Below are positions 52,062-59,637 of a stretch of DNA of 60,959 bases, piece by piece. Source of the stretch: a virus; the IMG/VR virus record IMGVR_UViG_3300021960_000075, positions 1 through 60,959 of that record. One strand, given 5' to 3'. The notes under the pieces are model-generated. The model ran no database searches. It was not told the origin of the DNA and saw only the letters and a program-made list of their open reading frames with translations. Both the position numbers and the translations under genes were made by a program. Each line of letters opens with the position of its first letter. Positions within the stretch are counted from its first letter, which is position 1.

Positions 52062-54239
52062 ATGTTTAAAAAAATAAACACGGCTTTACGCCTATTAATT
52101 GTAGGTTTGCTTATTTATCCTATGCCTCTTGTGGGTGCAACAGAAGTAACTGTTAATGAAGGCTTTGCAGATAGCACTTACGAAGCAGGTTTAACTGTTA
52201 GTGGTGGAACTATTTATTGTGATGAACAAAATCAATATGGAACTACAGGTTGTTCTTTATTGTTAAGTAATGGAACTTATACTTTTACATTTTCTAGTGA
52301 TATTTATGTTTACGAAGTTGGATTTATTGTTGGTGCTGTAAATAATGCTTATTCAGTTAAATATTATTATTCTGATGGAACAGATGAAACTATTAATAAG
52401 TCTGGTCAAGACATTAGTAACTTTTCAACTATGTATGATGATTTTTATAAATCATTTACTGATTACAACAATTCAAATGAAATCAGTTCAGAAATATATA
52501 TAACAAAGTTTGATGTTGTTATATCTGATGCTTCTTTATTTGACACTTTATATTGGCAATATGATGACGCAGACGCTACAGGAAGTTTTGGTACCACTAC
52601 GACTACGACTTCTACAACGACTACGACTACTACAATTCCTAGAACTATAGGAACACCTACAAATGCTTCTGTTAAATTTGACACAGTAAATAATAATGAT
52701 GGTTTTTTAGTTTCTTGGTCAGCACCAACAGATGGTGGCTATAGTCCAGAACGATACGCAATATTTTTTGGCGAAGGGGAATGTTGTCAATGGGGAGTAG
52801 CCACAGGAAATGTAGGAGACGCAAATGCTTTAAATACTTACTACTTCTTTTCAATGAATTACTTAACTGCTATATTTGGTAGTCAATATGGAGATTTTTA
52901 TTGGAAAGTAAGGTCAGACAATGATACAGAAGCATTATATTCTGGTTGGTCTGCAACAGTTCATATGAACTCTACTGCACCTACAACGACTACTACAACG
53001 ACTACTACTACTACTACTACTACTACGACTTTACCTCCTCCAGCACCAGAACCAGAACCAGAGCCAGAAAAGATTGTAGTTATTATGGATGATGGTACTA
53101 AAGCAGAATATACAGAAGCTCAAATAGCTGATGGTACTTCCGATAGAGATAAAGAGCGTAACGCTAACGAAGATAAGTGGGGTTGTTATGTAACTAATGC
53201 TGCTTTAGAGCGTGGCGATTGTGAAGCATATAACAAAGCTCTATATGAATCTACCACGACTACCACTATTCCTGATAAAATAGAAGAAGAGATTAAAGAT
53301 GAAGAAATTATTGATACTAAGCCTGATATTGTTGACGAAGAAATTGTCGAAGATGGACTTGAACAGATTGAGACCGACCCACTTCCTAGTGAGGAGGGAG
53401 ATAAAGAGATACAATCAGAGGAACCCGTAGATGAAAAAGATGAAGTTAAGATTACAACTACTACAACAGTTCCTAAAATTACTACTACTACAACCGAACC
53501 GATTAAAGAAGATTTTGTTGATGAAAATATCGTTGAGGAAGAGATTTTGGATATTGAAGTTGTTATTAGCGAAGAACTTACAGAAGAAGAAGTCGAAGTC
53601 TTAGTTAAAGAAACTGAAGCTAAGGTTAAAGAAGTTGTTGTTATTGAAATTGTTGAAGATGAACCTATTGAGGAATTTGAAGCTAAAGTAGAACAAGCTG
53701 TTAAAGAACTTCCTAAAGAAAAGAAAGTCGAAGTTGTTAAAGAGGTAGCTAAAGTATCTGTACAAAATCTAGCTACTGCTGATAATACTACTAAGGCAGT
53801 AGTTAAAGCTGTTGTTAAAGAAGTAACTAAAACAGAAACTGTAGCTCAATTATCTGAAGAAGAAAAGAAAGATGTTGGTAAGGTTTTAGGTTTCCAAGAT
53901 GAAACTGCTGCTGATGATGTTGAGATAATTGCAGTACAAGCCGAAAAAGAACCTGCTATAGCCGAAGCTGTTGCTGAATATGTAGATAGAGCTATAGAAA
54001 ATAAAGATGTAGAAAACTATACCCTTGCTGATGTTGTTACAGAAGTCCAAATAGAAGCGTTTATAGCGGACCCAATAGGTGCTATAATGGATATAGATTT
54101 AGGTAACGTTGACTTTTCGACACTTGGTGATGATATGACATCTGACCAACGTCAAAAAGCAAAAGAAGTTGTAGTCCCTGTGATTATTGCTTCCCAAATA
54201 ATTGCACAAGCAGGTGCATTGATTAGGAGACCATTTTGA
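52062..54239 (+). CDS. secreted Thr-linker protein with FN3 domain, 725 aa
   Basis: N-terminal signal peptide (ALRLLIVGLLIYPMPLVGATE). Residues 30-170 are a beta domain (TFTFSSDIYVYEVGFIVGAVN). A Thr-rich linker at about 180-195 leads into an FN3-like domain (NNDGFLVSWSAPTDGGYSPERY). A second, 17-Thr-class linker and a Pro-Glu stretch follow, then a long Glu/Val/Lys-rich part with more Thr linkers. A hydrophobic patch lies near the C-terminus (VVVPVIIASQIIAQAGALI). This architecture is common for exported proteins of Acidimicrobiia-type actinobacteria, so the gene may be host-derived. Possible roles are surface binding, virion decoration or superinfection exclusion. Confidence 0.6.
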   Translation: MFKKINTALRLLIVGLLIYPMPLVGATEVTVNEGFADSTYEAGLTVSGGTIYCDEQNQYGTTGCSLLLSNGTYTFTFSSDIYVYEVGFIVGAVNNAYSVKYYYSDGTDETINKSGQDISNFSTMYDDFYKSFTDYNNSNEISSEIYITKFDVVISDASLFDTLYWQYDDADATGSFGTTTTTTSTTTTTTTIPRTIGTPTNASVKFDTVNNNDGFLVSWSAPTDGGYSPERYAIFFGEGECCQWGVATGNVGDANALNTYYFFSMNYLTAIFGSQYGDFYWKVRSDNDTEALYSGWSATVHMNSTAPTTTTTTTTTTTTTTTTLPPPAPEPEPEPEKIVVIMDDGTKAEYTEAQIADGTSDRDKERNANEDKWGCYVTNAALERGDCEAYNKALYESTTTTTIPDKIEEEIKDEEIIDTKPDIVDEEIVEDGLEQIETDPLPSEEGDKEIQSEEPVDEKDEVKITTTTTVPKITTTTTEPIKEDFVDENIVEEEILDIEVVISEELTEEEVEVLVKETEAKVKEVVVIEIVEDEPIEEFEAKVEQAVKELPKEKKVEVVKEVAKVSVQNLATADNTTKAVVKAVVKEVTKTETVAQLSEEEKKDVGKVLGFQDETAADDVEIIAVQAEKEPAIAEAVAEYVDRAIENKDVENYTLADVVTEVQIEAFIADPIGAIMDIDLGNVDFSTLGDDMTSDQRQKAKEVVVPVIIASQIIAQAGALIRRPF

Positions 54240-54439
54240 AAAAGTTAAGCAAAATGGTGGGGGGAGACATATTTATATGGCTATGGGATGTTATTAAAGA
54301 ATCCATAGCTCAAATATTTACTCTATTAGGATTTTTTATTGCTTGGTTTACATTAACCGGCACAGCACAAGATATAGTAGGCATTGCAATAGTTATATCA
54401 ACTATTGTTTGGCTAGTAACAATTAGATTGAGAGATTAA
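54236..54439 (+). CDS. two-TM small membrane protein, 67 aa
   Basis: TTG start in a 4-base overlap, with AGGAGA upstream. Hydrophobic segments IWLWDVIKESIAQIFTLLGFF and IVGIAIVISTIVWLV. Holin-like in size. One of a run of small membrane proteins after the lysis genes, so it may tune lysis. Confidence 0.5.
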   Translation: MKKLSKMVGGDIFIWLWDVIKESIAQIFTLLGFFIAWFTLTGTAQDIVGIAIVISTIVWLVTIRLRD

Positions 54440-54673
54440 ATGAAAAGTTTATTAAAAGATAGAACTGTAATGGTTATGACAAGTGGATTATTGTTTCTAC
54501 TTGCTGTAATTGTAGTTGGAGATTTTTATATATCACTAAGAGAAGGTAAGGGACCTGATGATAGTGTTATAGAACTACTACAAATGTCTATAACAGGTAT
54601 GGTGGGCATTATCGCAGGTTATATTTCTGGAGAAAAGAAAAAAGACTGCGACAAGGATTGCTGTAAGGTATAA
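54440..54673 (+). CDS. two-TM small membrane protein with Cys-rich tail, 77 aa
   Basis: Directly follows the previous stop. Hydrophobic segments VMVMTSGLLFLLAVIVV and ITGMVGIIAGYISG, and a polar C-terminal end KKKDCDKDCCKV. Possibly a holin-class protein or a membrane sensor. No ribosome binding site beyond GAGA; coupling likely. Confidence 0.5.
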   Translation: MKSLLKDRTVMVMTSGLLFLLAVIVVGDFYISLREGKGPDDSVIELLQMSITGMVGIIAGYISGEKKKDCDKDCCKV

Positions 54674-54674
54674 T
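54669..54674 (+). promoter_or_regulatory. leaderless -10 for the micro-ORF at 54681
   Basis: TATAAT overlapping the previous stop, with exactly six bases (AATATT) before the ATG. Confidence 0.45.
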
Positions 54675-54680
54675 AATATT

Positions 54681-54776
54681 ATGTGTAGTAAATATATAAA
54701 TGATAAAGGTACAATGGTTCAAATATGTAATCACCCAAATGGTTCAGAATTTTGTGATGAGTGGAAAGAAATCTAA
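54681..54776 (+). CDS. 31-aa Cys-containing micro-protein
   Basis: MCSKYINDKGTMVQICNHPNG... has C2, C16, H18 and C25, a possible small metal knuckle. It is placed six bases after a TATAAT and ends in a TAATG overlap with the next gene, so the tiling supports it. Too short for family assignment. Confidence 0.4.
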   Translation: MCSKYINDKGTMVQICNHPNGSEFCDEWKEI

Positions 54777-54970
54777 TGTCTAATTCAGATTATAGTAACG
54801 GTTTATCACAGAAAGAATTAATAATAATGGTTTTAGAGGGACAGGATAAAATTAACGAGCGTATCGACCAGCTCCACGAAAAGGTCAACACAAAAATGTC
54901 TAGACAGGAGTTTAGCGGCTACTTTGTGGCAATCTCAGCCTTAGTAGTCCTTGTCAATCAATTAATGTAG
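54776..54970 (+). CDS. coiled-coil plus TM protein, 64 aa
   Basis: ATG in the TAATG overlap. Helical charged segment (KINERIDQLHEKVNTKMSRQEF) followed by one membrane helix (YFVAISALVVLVNQL) at the C-terminus. This layout is common in phage proteins near holins (XhlA-like), so a lysis or membrane-anchoring role is possible. Confidence 0.5.
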   Translation: MSNSDYSNGLSQKELIIMVLEGQDKINERIDQLHEKVNTKMSRQEFSGYFVAISALVVLVNQLM

Positions 54971-54993
54971 TCAATTACCCAAGGGGGTGTTCA

Positions 54994-55134
54994 ATGACGG
55001 AAATTATATTAGCCTTAGCAGTATCAATCATATCTATGGGTATGTTTGTATTTATAGGTTTTCAAATAAATAAGTTTTTAAAGTTTTTTATACCAATAAT
55101 GAAGGAGATTTTAGATGAGCGAAAACAAAACTAA
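54994..55134 (+). CDS. single-TM mini-protein, 46 aa
   Basis: ATG after AAGGGGGTG. MTEIILALAVSIISMGMFVF... is a membrane helix followed by a basic amphipathic tail. It overlaps the next gene by 20 bases. Function unknown. Confidence 0.45.
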   Translation: MTEIILALAVSIISMGMFVFIGFQINKFLKFFIPIMKEILDERKQN

Positions 55135-55288
55135 GAAACACAGAAGGCGTATTAGTCGTTGTGTTGAGTGTAAAGAGCCACTCAAACATATAGCTAATAA
55201 CCAATGGATGTGCGACCAATCCCCAACTGTGTGCGTAATGTCTACAAAAGTAATATGGTTAAGTAATCCTACTGAAGAAGAGGAATGA
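55115..55288 (+). CDS. zinc-knuckle mini-protein, 57 aa
   Basis: ATG 55115 after GAAGGAGA. Basic N-terminus (NKTKKHRRRISR), CVEC, and two more Cys (WMC, TVC) make a four-Cys site. It overlaps the previous and next ORFs by 20 and 4 bases. Possibly nucleic-acid binding. Confidence 0.5.
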   Translation: MSENKTKKHRRRISRCVECKEPLKHIANNQWMCDQSPTVCVMSTKVIWLSNPTEEEE

Positions 55289-55356
55289 TATGGTTTTCAA
55301 TATTGGGATTGCTCTTTTTTTATTATGTTGTTTTTATTATATGGCGAAAGAGTTGA
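55285..55356 (+). CDS. possible 23-aa membrane micro-protein
   Basis: ATGA overlap with the previous stop. MIWFSILGLLFFYYVVFIIW is one hydrophobic helix with a short basic end. Supported only by tiling and composition. Confidence 0.3.
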   Translation: MIWFSILGLLFFYYVVFIIWRKS

Positions 55357-55360
55357 AAAA

Positions 55361-55489
55361 TTGAACCCTGATTGTCCTGTATGTAATTCTTTATTATTAG
55401 AAATAAAAGCAGGACTTTATTGCTATAATGAATCTTGTCCGCAATATAAGCAAAAAGTAGTTGCTTGTTGCGAGGGAGGATTTTGTTAG
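55361..55489 (+). CDS. possible 42-aa zinc ribbon
   Basis: TTG start. MNPDCPVCNSLLL...YCYNESCPQY has a CxxC and a C-x4-C pair, plus CC and C at the end, a plausible zinc ribbon. It overlaps the start of the glycosyltransferase by 7 bases. The start is weak. Confidence 0.4.
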   Translation: MNPDCPVCNSLLLEIKAGLYCYNESCPQYKQKVVACCEGGFC

Positions 55490-56346
55490 AATCAATATTT
55501 ATAAAAGTACCATCTTTAGACGACAACGAATTAGTTCCTACACTACTAGACGCAATAGAAAAAGCAAATAACCCATACAGATTACACTTTGGCGTATCAC
55601 TTATGTGGTCAGATGAAAAATATCCTAAAGATTTAATTAAATTTGTTAGAAGCGTTAAGTGGATGACGTCAAATTTTAAGATAGTAACACAAAAATATAA
55701 CAAAAATATGCTTGGTGTTGGTAAACAGCGAAAAATTGTTGGCGATATGTACAATGGAGAAGATTATATACTTCAAATTGACTCTCATACTTGGTTTACT
55801 GAGGACTGGGACACTAAGTTAGTAGATTTACACAAAGAATGTCACTATCCTAATGCAATTTTGACTGCTTATGCTGGTAGATACCAGTATATTGACGGCA
55901 AAAGAACCCCAATTGAAGGTGGTTTGCTTAGGTATCCTTGGATACATAAGGGAGAAAGACAGTATTGTGGCTTTACTGATAACTGGGAAGACCTTCCATA
56001 TGAAGGAGAAGCTAAATATGTGCCTGTAAAGTTCTGTGCAAACTTTGCTTTTGGAGCAAAAGAGTGGGGAATCAAAACAGGTTTAGCTGCAGATTCAGTA
56101 TTTTTTAGCGAAGAACCATTACAAACAGAGTATTTAAAGATTAATGGATTTAATTTAGTCTTTCCTAATATAGATTATCCACTTATATGTCATTTATATC
56201 ACCAACATATGACAGAGCAAAGCGAAAGAAAAGCTTTTACAGATTATTTAACTGATGATGAAGCTGATTATTTAATGAATATTCAAGATAAAGAAGTTTA
56301 CGAAAACCATATGGCTAGGATAGAACACTTTAAACATATCACTTAA
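55483..56346 (+). CDS. GT60-like glycosyltransferase (GlcNAc type), 287 aa
   Basis: The TTG at 55483 follows GAGGGAGGA. The order IFIKVPSLDDNELVPTLLDA, HFGVSLMW, GVGKQRKIVGDMYNGEDYIL, QIDSHTWFTEDWD (D100-S-H102 as the metal/nucleotide-sugar motif) and NAILTAYAGRY matches the Glycosyltransferase (GlcNAc) family. Its best-known member adds GlcNAc to hydroxyproline on Dictyostelium Skp1. Length fits. In this genome, which also encodes prolyl-hydroxylase-like enzymes, hydroxyproline glycosylation of a virion protein is a natural hypothesis. The acceptor is not shown by the sequence. Confidence 0.72.
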   Translation: MLESIFIKVPSLDDNELVPTLLDAIEKANNPYRLHFGVSLMWSDEKYPKDLIKFVRSVKWMTSNFKIVTQKYNKNMLGVGKQRKIVGDMYNGEDYILQIDSHTWFTEDWDTKLVDLHKECHYPNAILTAYAGRYQYIDGKRTPIEGGLLRYPWIHKGERQYCGFTDNWEDLPYEGEAKYVPVKFCANFAFGAKEWGIKTGLAADSVFFSEEPLQTEYLKINGFNLVFPNIDYPLICHLYHQHMTEQSERKAFTDYLTDDEADYLMNIQDKEVYENHMARIEHFKHIT

Positions 56347-56352
56347 AATACA

Positions 56353-56374
56353 GAGCCACCCATTTAGGTGGCTC
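56353..56374 (+). terminator. stem-loop after the glycosyltransferase
   Basis: GAGCCACC (56353-56360), CATTTA, GGTGGCTC (56367-56374). Flanking ACAG/CTGT can extend it with a bulge. No T-run follows, so it may be a processing or stabilising hairpin rather than a true terminator. Confidence 0.4.
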
Positions 56375-56450
56375 CTGTAAGGAGTATTCGTTACTATGAC
56401 TACTCCGTAGTGATTACAATACCAATATATCACAATGCTAGAATTATTAT

Positions 56451-56795
56451 ATGTTTTACTACAAAATAGAGTTATTAAAGATAGTAGATGGGGATACAAT
56501 AGATGTTAGAATTGATTTGGGTTTTAATGTGTGGCATAAATGTCGTGTTCGACTTATGGGCATTAACGCTCCTGAATCTAGAACCTCAGATAAGTCAGAG
56601 AAAGTCAAAGGGTTGGCTGCGAAAGCTTGGCTAACTAATGTATTGGAATCTTTTCAAGATGATATAGAAATGCAATCACACGGTGAAGGTAAATACGGTA
56701 GAGTTCTTGGAACTTTGTTTATCAACGGTATGAATGTAAATGAGCTAATGGTCAAAGAGGGACACGCTGTTTATTACGATGGCGGTAAGCGTTAA
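56451..56795 (+). CDS. thermonuclease (SNase-like), 114 aa
   Basis: Compact staphylococcal-nuclease fold: LLKIVDGDTIDVRIDLG, RVRLMGINAPESRT (Arg34, Glu42) and GEGKYGRVLGTLFING with the second catalytic Arg, then NELMVKEGHAVYY. All key residues are present. No signal peptide, so it acts in the cytoplasm, possibly in host DNA degradation or nucleotide recycling. The start has no clear ribosome binding site. Confidence 0.85.
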   Translation: MFYYKIELLKIVDGDTIDVRIDLGFNVWHKCRVRLMGINAPESRTSDKSEKVKGLAAKAWLTNVLESFQDDIEMQSHGEGKYGRVLGTLFINGMNVNELMVKEGHAVYYDGGKR

Positions 56796-56800
56796 AAATC

Positions 56801-57056
56801 GGGGTGGCGTACTAGTTTAAGGTATTGCCTCAGCATTTCTGCACTCTAGCTTTGTCGGCTAGAAGGCTCATTTTCCTTGCCCACTATGTCCGTCTATGAC
56901 GGGGAACTTATCTGATGTGATGATAATAATAAGCAACACACCCCCTTGCAGTTACTAAGCAAATAAATATCACTAAGTAACCACTTGTAGTTTCTCTCTA
57001 CCCAGTATAGCTACCGAGGAAAATGTTATACCCCACGAAAGGAGGCACACCACCCC
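56801..57056 (-). ncRNA. candidate structured RNA, about 256 nt, strand uncertain
   Basis: The gene-free stretch 56796-57061 has complementary ends, GGGGTGG (56801-56807) with CCACCCC (57050-57056), and an inner helix TGCCTC (56826-56831) with GAGGCA (57042-57047). Local hairpins include TCTAGC 56845-56850/GCTAGA 56858-56863, CCGTC/GACGG and AGTTACT/AGTAAC. On the minus strand the closing stem is followed by GATTTTT, which favours that strand. It lies between convergent genes. No match to tmRNA, RNase P or SRP RNA that I can see. Confidence 0.45.
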
Positions 57057-57061
57057 AAATA

Positions 57062-57457
57062 TTAAAATAAGTCGTCTTCTCTTTCTGCAATTAACATTTG
57101 AGCCATAGTTATTCTTCTACTACCTAGTTTAGCAATTTCTTTAATCATTTCAATAAAAACATTAAGTTGACCAGTTCTAAACTTATAAATAGGATGTTTT
57201 GTTTTTCCAATATCTATACCGCTTTCAAATTTTTTGCAGTACATTTCTATTTCTTTAGCTCTTGCATAGTAAGCAACAGATAATTCATATAAAGAAAAAA
57301 CACCATTTTTTACTGGTTGTTCTTTTCTACCAAACAATGTATCCATATAGTCTTCTAGTTCTACTTCAAACCTTCTAACCATTTCCATAGAATTGCCGTG
57401 ATGTTCAATTCCATCAAAGGCAACTTCTAGTAGCTTGTGATTTTCTCTAGCTAACAT
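57062..57457 (-). CDS. hypothetical protein, 131 aa; possible small terminase
   Basis: ATG at 57457 with AAAAGGAG upstream, overlapping the previous small gene's end region. All-helical. The C-terminal part TKHPIYKFRTGQLNVFIEMIKEIAKLGSRRITMAQ recalls the HP-x4-R...L...LG-x-S-R ending of P27-type small terminases, and the region before it (SLYELSVAYYARAKEIEMYC) fits too. It is far from terL, so I call it only a possibility. Confidence 0.4.
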   Translation of the reverse strand: MLARENHKLLEVAFDGIEHHGNSMEMVRRFEVELEDYMDTLFGRKEQPVKNGVFSLYELSVAYYARAKEIEMYCKKFESGIDIGKTKHPIYKFRTGQLNVFIEMIKEIAKLGSRRITMAQMLIAEREDDLF

Positions 57458-57458
57458 T

Positions 57459-57605
57459 TTATTTCTCCTTTTCTACGTCGATAATGTATGAGTATAGCAA
57501 ATTGATATATTGATTTCTTTTTTCTACAGGAATCCAAGAATTAATAATCACTGCTACAAACATTAATAATTTATTAATTTTTCTATGTGCCGCTTCTTCA
57601 GGCAT
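57459..57605 (-). CDS. small helical hypothetical protein, 48 aa
   Basis: ATG at 57605 overlaps the end of the upstream gene by 8 bases, and the stop precedes the next ATG by one base. MPEEAAHRKINKLLMFVAVI... is one hydrophobic helix then a charged tail. Good tiling supports it. Confidence 0.5.
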   Translation of the reverse strand: MPEEAAHRKINKLLMFVAVIINSWIPVEKRNQYINLLYSYIIDVEKEK

Positions 57606-57834
57606 TGTCTCTCCAGTCTTTATATAATCTGTCTAACTTTTCTATTGCTCTTTTGTTAAACTTTATATTATAGTCAATCATACTGAGAGTATTTTGCCAC
57701 ACTATAGCTAAAGCATCGTTCTTTGGCATACCAGCTAAAAGTATTTCTCTTTTAAATACATTAGCTTCTTCAATAGCTGATTTATATTCCTCTATTGCAT
57801 CCAGCACTTCAAATATGTTATTGTATTCATCCAT
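57598..57834 (-). CDS. small helical hypothetical protein, 78 aa, near-leaderless
   Basis: ATG at 57834 lies seven bases downstream of a TACAAT. Charged helical sequence (VLDAIEEYKSAIEEANVFKRE). First gene of a three-gene leftward operon with the two downstream genes. Not recognised. Confidence 0.5.
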   Translation of the reverse strand: MDEYNNIFEVLDAIEEYKSAIEEANVFKREILLAGMPKNDALAIVWQNTLSMIDYNIKFNKRAIEKLDRLYKDWRDNA

Positions 57835-57841
57835 AATAAAA

Positions 57842-57847
57842 ATTGTA
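57842..57847 (-). promoter_or_regulatory. near-leaderless -10 for the gene at 57834
   Basis: TACAAT reading leftward, seven bases before the ATG. No Shine-Dalgarno sequence. Confidence 0.4.
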
Positions 57848-57901
57848 GAGAGTGTTCAACGAAAGGTAAGAACTAGACATAATTAGAAAATATGACAGTC
57901 T

Positions 57902-58014
57902 AAAAAAACCCTGTTGCAGATTCTCTCTGCACTCTATTCTCTCTACAGTATCTATCTTACCACAAACGTTAAATGATGGAAGTAACAGTATGCATACAGT
58001 AAGCGTCAACAGGG
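57902..58014 (-). ncRNA. candidate small RNA of about 110 nt ending in a T-run
   Basis: Reading leftward: CCCTGTTG (58014-58007) pairs perfectly with CAACAGGG (57916-57909), and seven T residues follow. The enclosed ~90 nt contain the palindrome GTATGCATAC and two AGAGAGAAT repeats. It may be a processed 3' RNA of the large gene at 58039 or an independent RNA; at minimum it works as a terminator. Confidence 0.45.
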
Positions 58015-58038
58015 GTTGTAATATCTAGTACTACATAC

Positions 58039-59577
58039 TCACTTCTGCACACTGTTAGCCTCCAATTCATAATCTTTAATAACTAGTCCATTTTCTAATT
58101 TACCAATTGTTACTGGTTTTCTATAAACAGACTTAACATACTTACCGAAAAGCAAACCTTTACCATTAATACCATAATGAGCAAAGTGTCCTCTTCTAGT
58201 ATGTTGTGCTAGCTCTCTAGGATTAAGCTTACGCTCGGTTCCATCAGCTTCTACTACATATAAAGATGGTTTAACTTTTAAAGTCTTAATAGTTACAGTA
58301 GGACCATCATCATTAGTGTTCTGACCCATTGCTGAACGCTTAATTCTTTTACGCTCGTGTCGGTCTATTGGTGTATCTTCTTTAACAAAGACATCTCCAT
58401 TATCTCCATTTAGCCATTGAGTAACTCTAAATAACCCACCTATAACTGCGTGAGTAATAATAGAAGTACTTAAGTATAAATGAACAGCTTCAGCTTCTGC
58501 ATTATTCTTAGTACGTTTCCATTCTTCTATATACTCGTAACCTTTAACTGTATCTTCTATGCCTTCAAAACAAGCTTCAGAAGTGCTAAACATTTTATGG
58601 GAACCAACGCTCATACTTGTTTGATTTGAAACATATTGATTATCATAAATATTTATTTCATCATCAGCTTGTCTAACATCGTGATAACTAACCATTGAGT
58701 ATGGTCTTCCATAATTGTCTAAACAAATTTGCACATTGTTAATCCAAGTAATTGCTCCATTAGCATTGCATCTAGAGTCATCACAACAAAATCTTCTACC
58801 AAATATATCTACAAATTGTACATACTTAGGTTTAACATCATCTGCTATATAGGGCATAGAAGGCATATCTAATACGAAACCTTTATAATCAATTTCATTA
58901 TTATCATAATTAGGATGATTTAATAATTCTCTAGGCGGTACATTTTTAAATGCAGGGTCATTTGCTAAATTATCTTTAACAACCCACCATCTATGTTGGT
59001 CATTTTCAATAGGTTCATCTAAATCAAATTGACGAACAATAACTGATATATCTTTAAATTTAGGTACACCACTATCTTCTCTAGTTTCATCATTGATTAA
59101 TAGTTTGATTACCTCATCTAACTTTTCATCAGCATCTAGCATATAAAAGTTATCAGCGTATGGTTGTGTTAAGAAAATGTTATTTTCATTGTATAGCTCT
59201 GAACATAGTTCAAGTAATTCATATACAGTATTTTCACCAGCACCTTGTGCGATAACCCTTTCTTTAAGATTTTCCATTTCCATTTCAAATACTTCTGTAG
59301 CATTGAACATATAAGGAACTTTCCCAAGCTTAAGATTTTGAGCAATTTGTGAATCAGTGTACTTAATACTCTCTTCTACATTTCTAAGCATATTTTCTGT
59401 ACTATCAACCCAAGCCTCAAGTGTGGTGTTGTTCTTTTTAAGATGTTCTTTAAATTCAGGTTTATCTTTTAAAGTATCAATATATGCAAAAAGCATACTG
59501 TGTGCTTTAGGAAACCAAAAGTTTCCATATGTAGTAACGGCTATTTTTCTACTTAATAGCTCTGATAGGTTTAACAT
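58039..59577 (-). CDS. hypothetical protein, 512 aa
   Basis: ATG at 59577 with AAAAAAGGAT upstream and a good promoter. Mostly soluble. A Cys pair (FCCDDSRC) lies near residue 277. The C-terminal 90 residues have PTVTIKTLKVKPSLYVVE, RELAQHTRRGHFAHYG, GLLFGKYVKSVYRKP and VIKDYELEA. This ending resembles a conserved motif block (H-x2-R-G-H-F-x2-Y...LFG) I have seen in uncharacterised actinophage proteins. No catalytic motif recognised. Confidence 0.55.
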   Translation of the reverse strand: MLNLSELLSRKIAVTTYGNFWFPKAHSMLFAYIDTLKDKPEFKEHLKKNNTTLEAWVDSTENMLRNVEESIKYTDSQIAQNLKLGKVPYMFNATEVFEMEMENLKERVIAQGAGENTVYELLELCSELYNENNIFLTQPYADNFYMLDADEKLDEVIKLLINDETREDSGVPKFKDISVIVRQFDLDEPIENDQHRWWVVKDNLANDPAFKNVPPRELLNHPNYDNNEIDYKGFVLDMPSMPYIADDVKPKYVQFVDIFGRRFCCDDSRCNANGAITWINNVQICLDNYGRPYSMVSYHDVRQADDEINIYDNQYVSNQTSMSVGSHKMFSTSEACFEGIEDTVKGYEYIEEWKRTKNNAEAEAVHLYLSTSIITHAVIGGLFRVTQWLNGDNGDVFVKEDTPIDRHERKRIKRSAMGQNTNDDGPTVTIKTLKVKPSLYVVEADGTERKLNPRELAQHTRRGHFAHYGINGKGLLFGKYVKSVYRKPVTIGKLENGLVIKDYELEANSVQK

Positions 59578-59604
59578 AGCTTTATCCTTTTTTCGTGTAA
59601 TTTA

Positions 59605-59633
59605 ATTATACTATAGTTTGCTGAAAAAGTCAA
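59605..59633 (-). promoter_or_regulatory. promoter for the 512-aa gene
   Basis: Leftward: TTGACT (59633-59628), 17-base spacer, TATAAT (59610-59605). A near-consensus sigma-70 type promoter. Confidence 0.75.
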
Positions 59634-59637
59634 GAAC

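Noticed and set aside
52463-52684. Val-rich minus-strand frame opposite the Thr linker
   Set aside because: It is the complement of ACN/ACG Thr codons and has no start signal.
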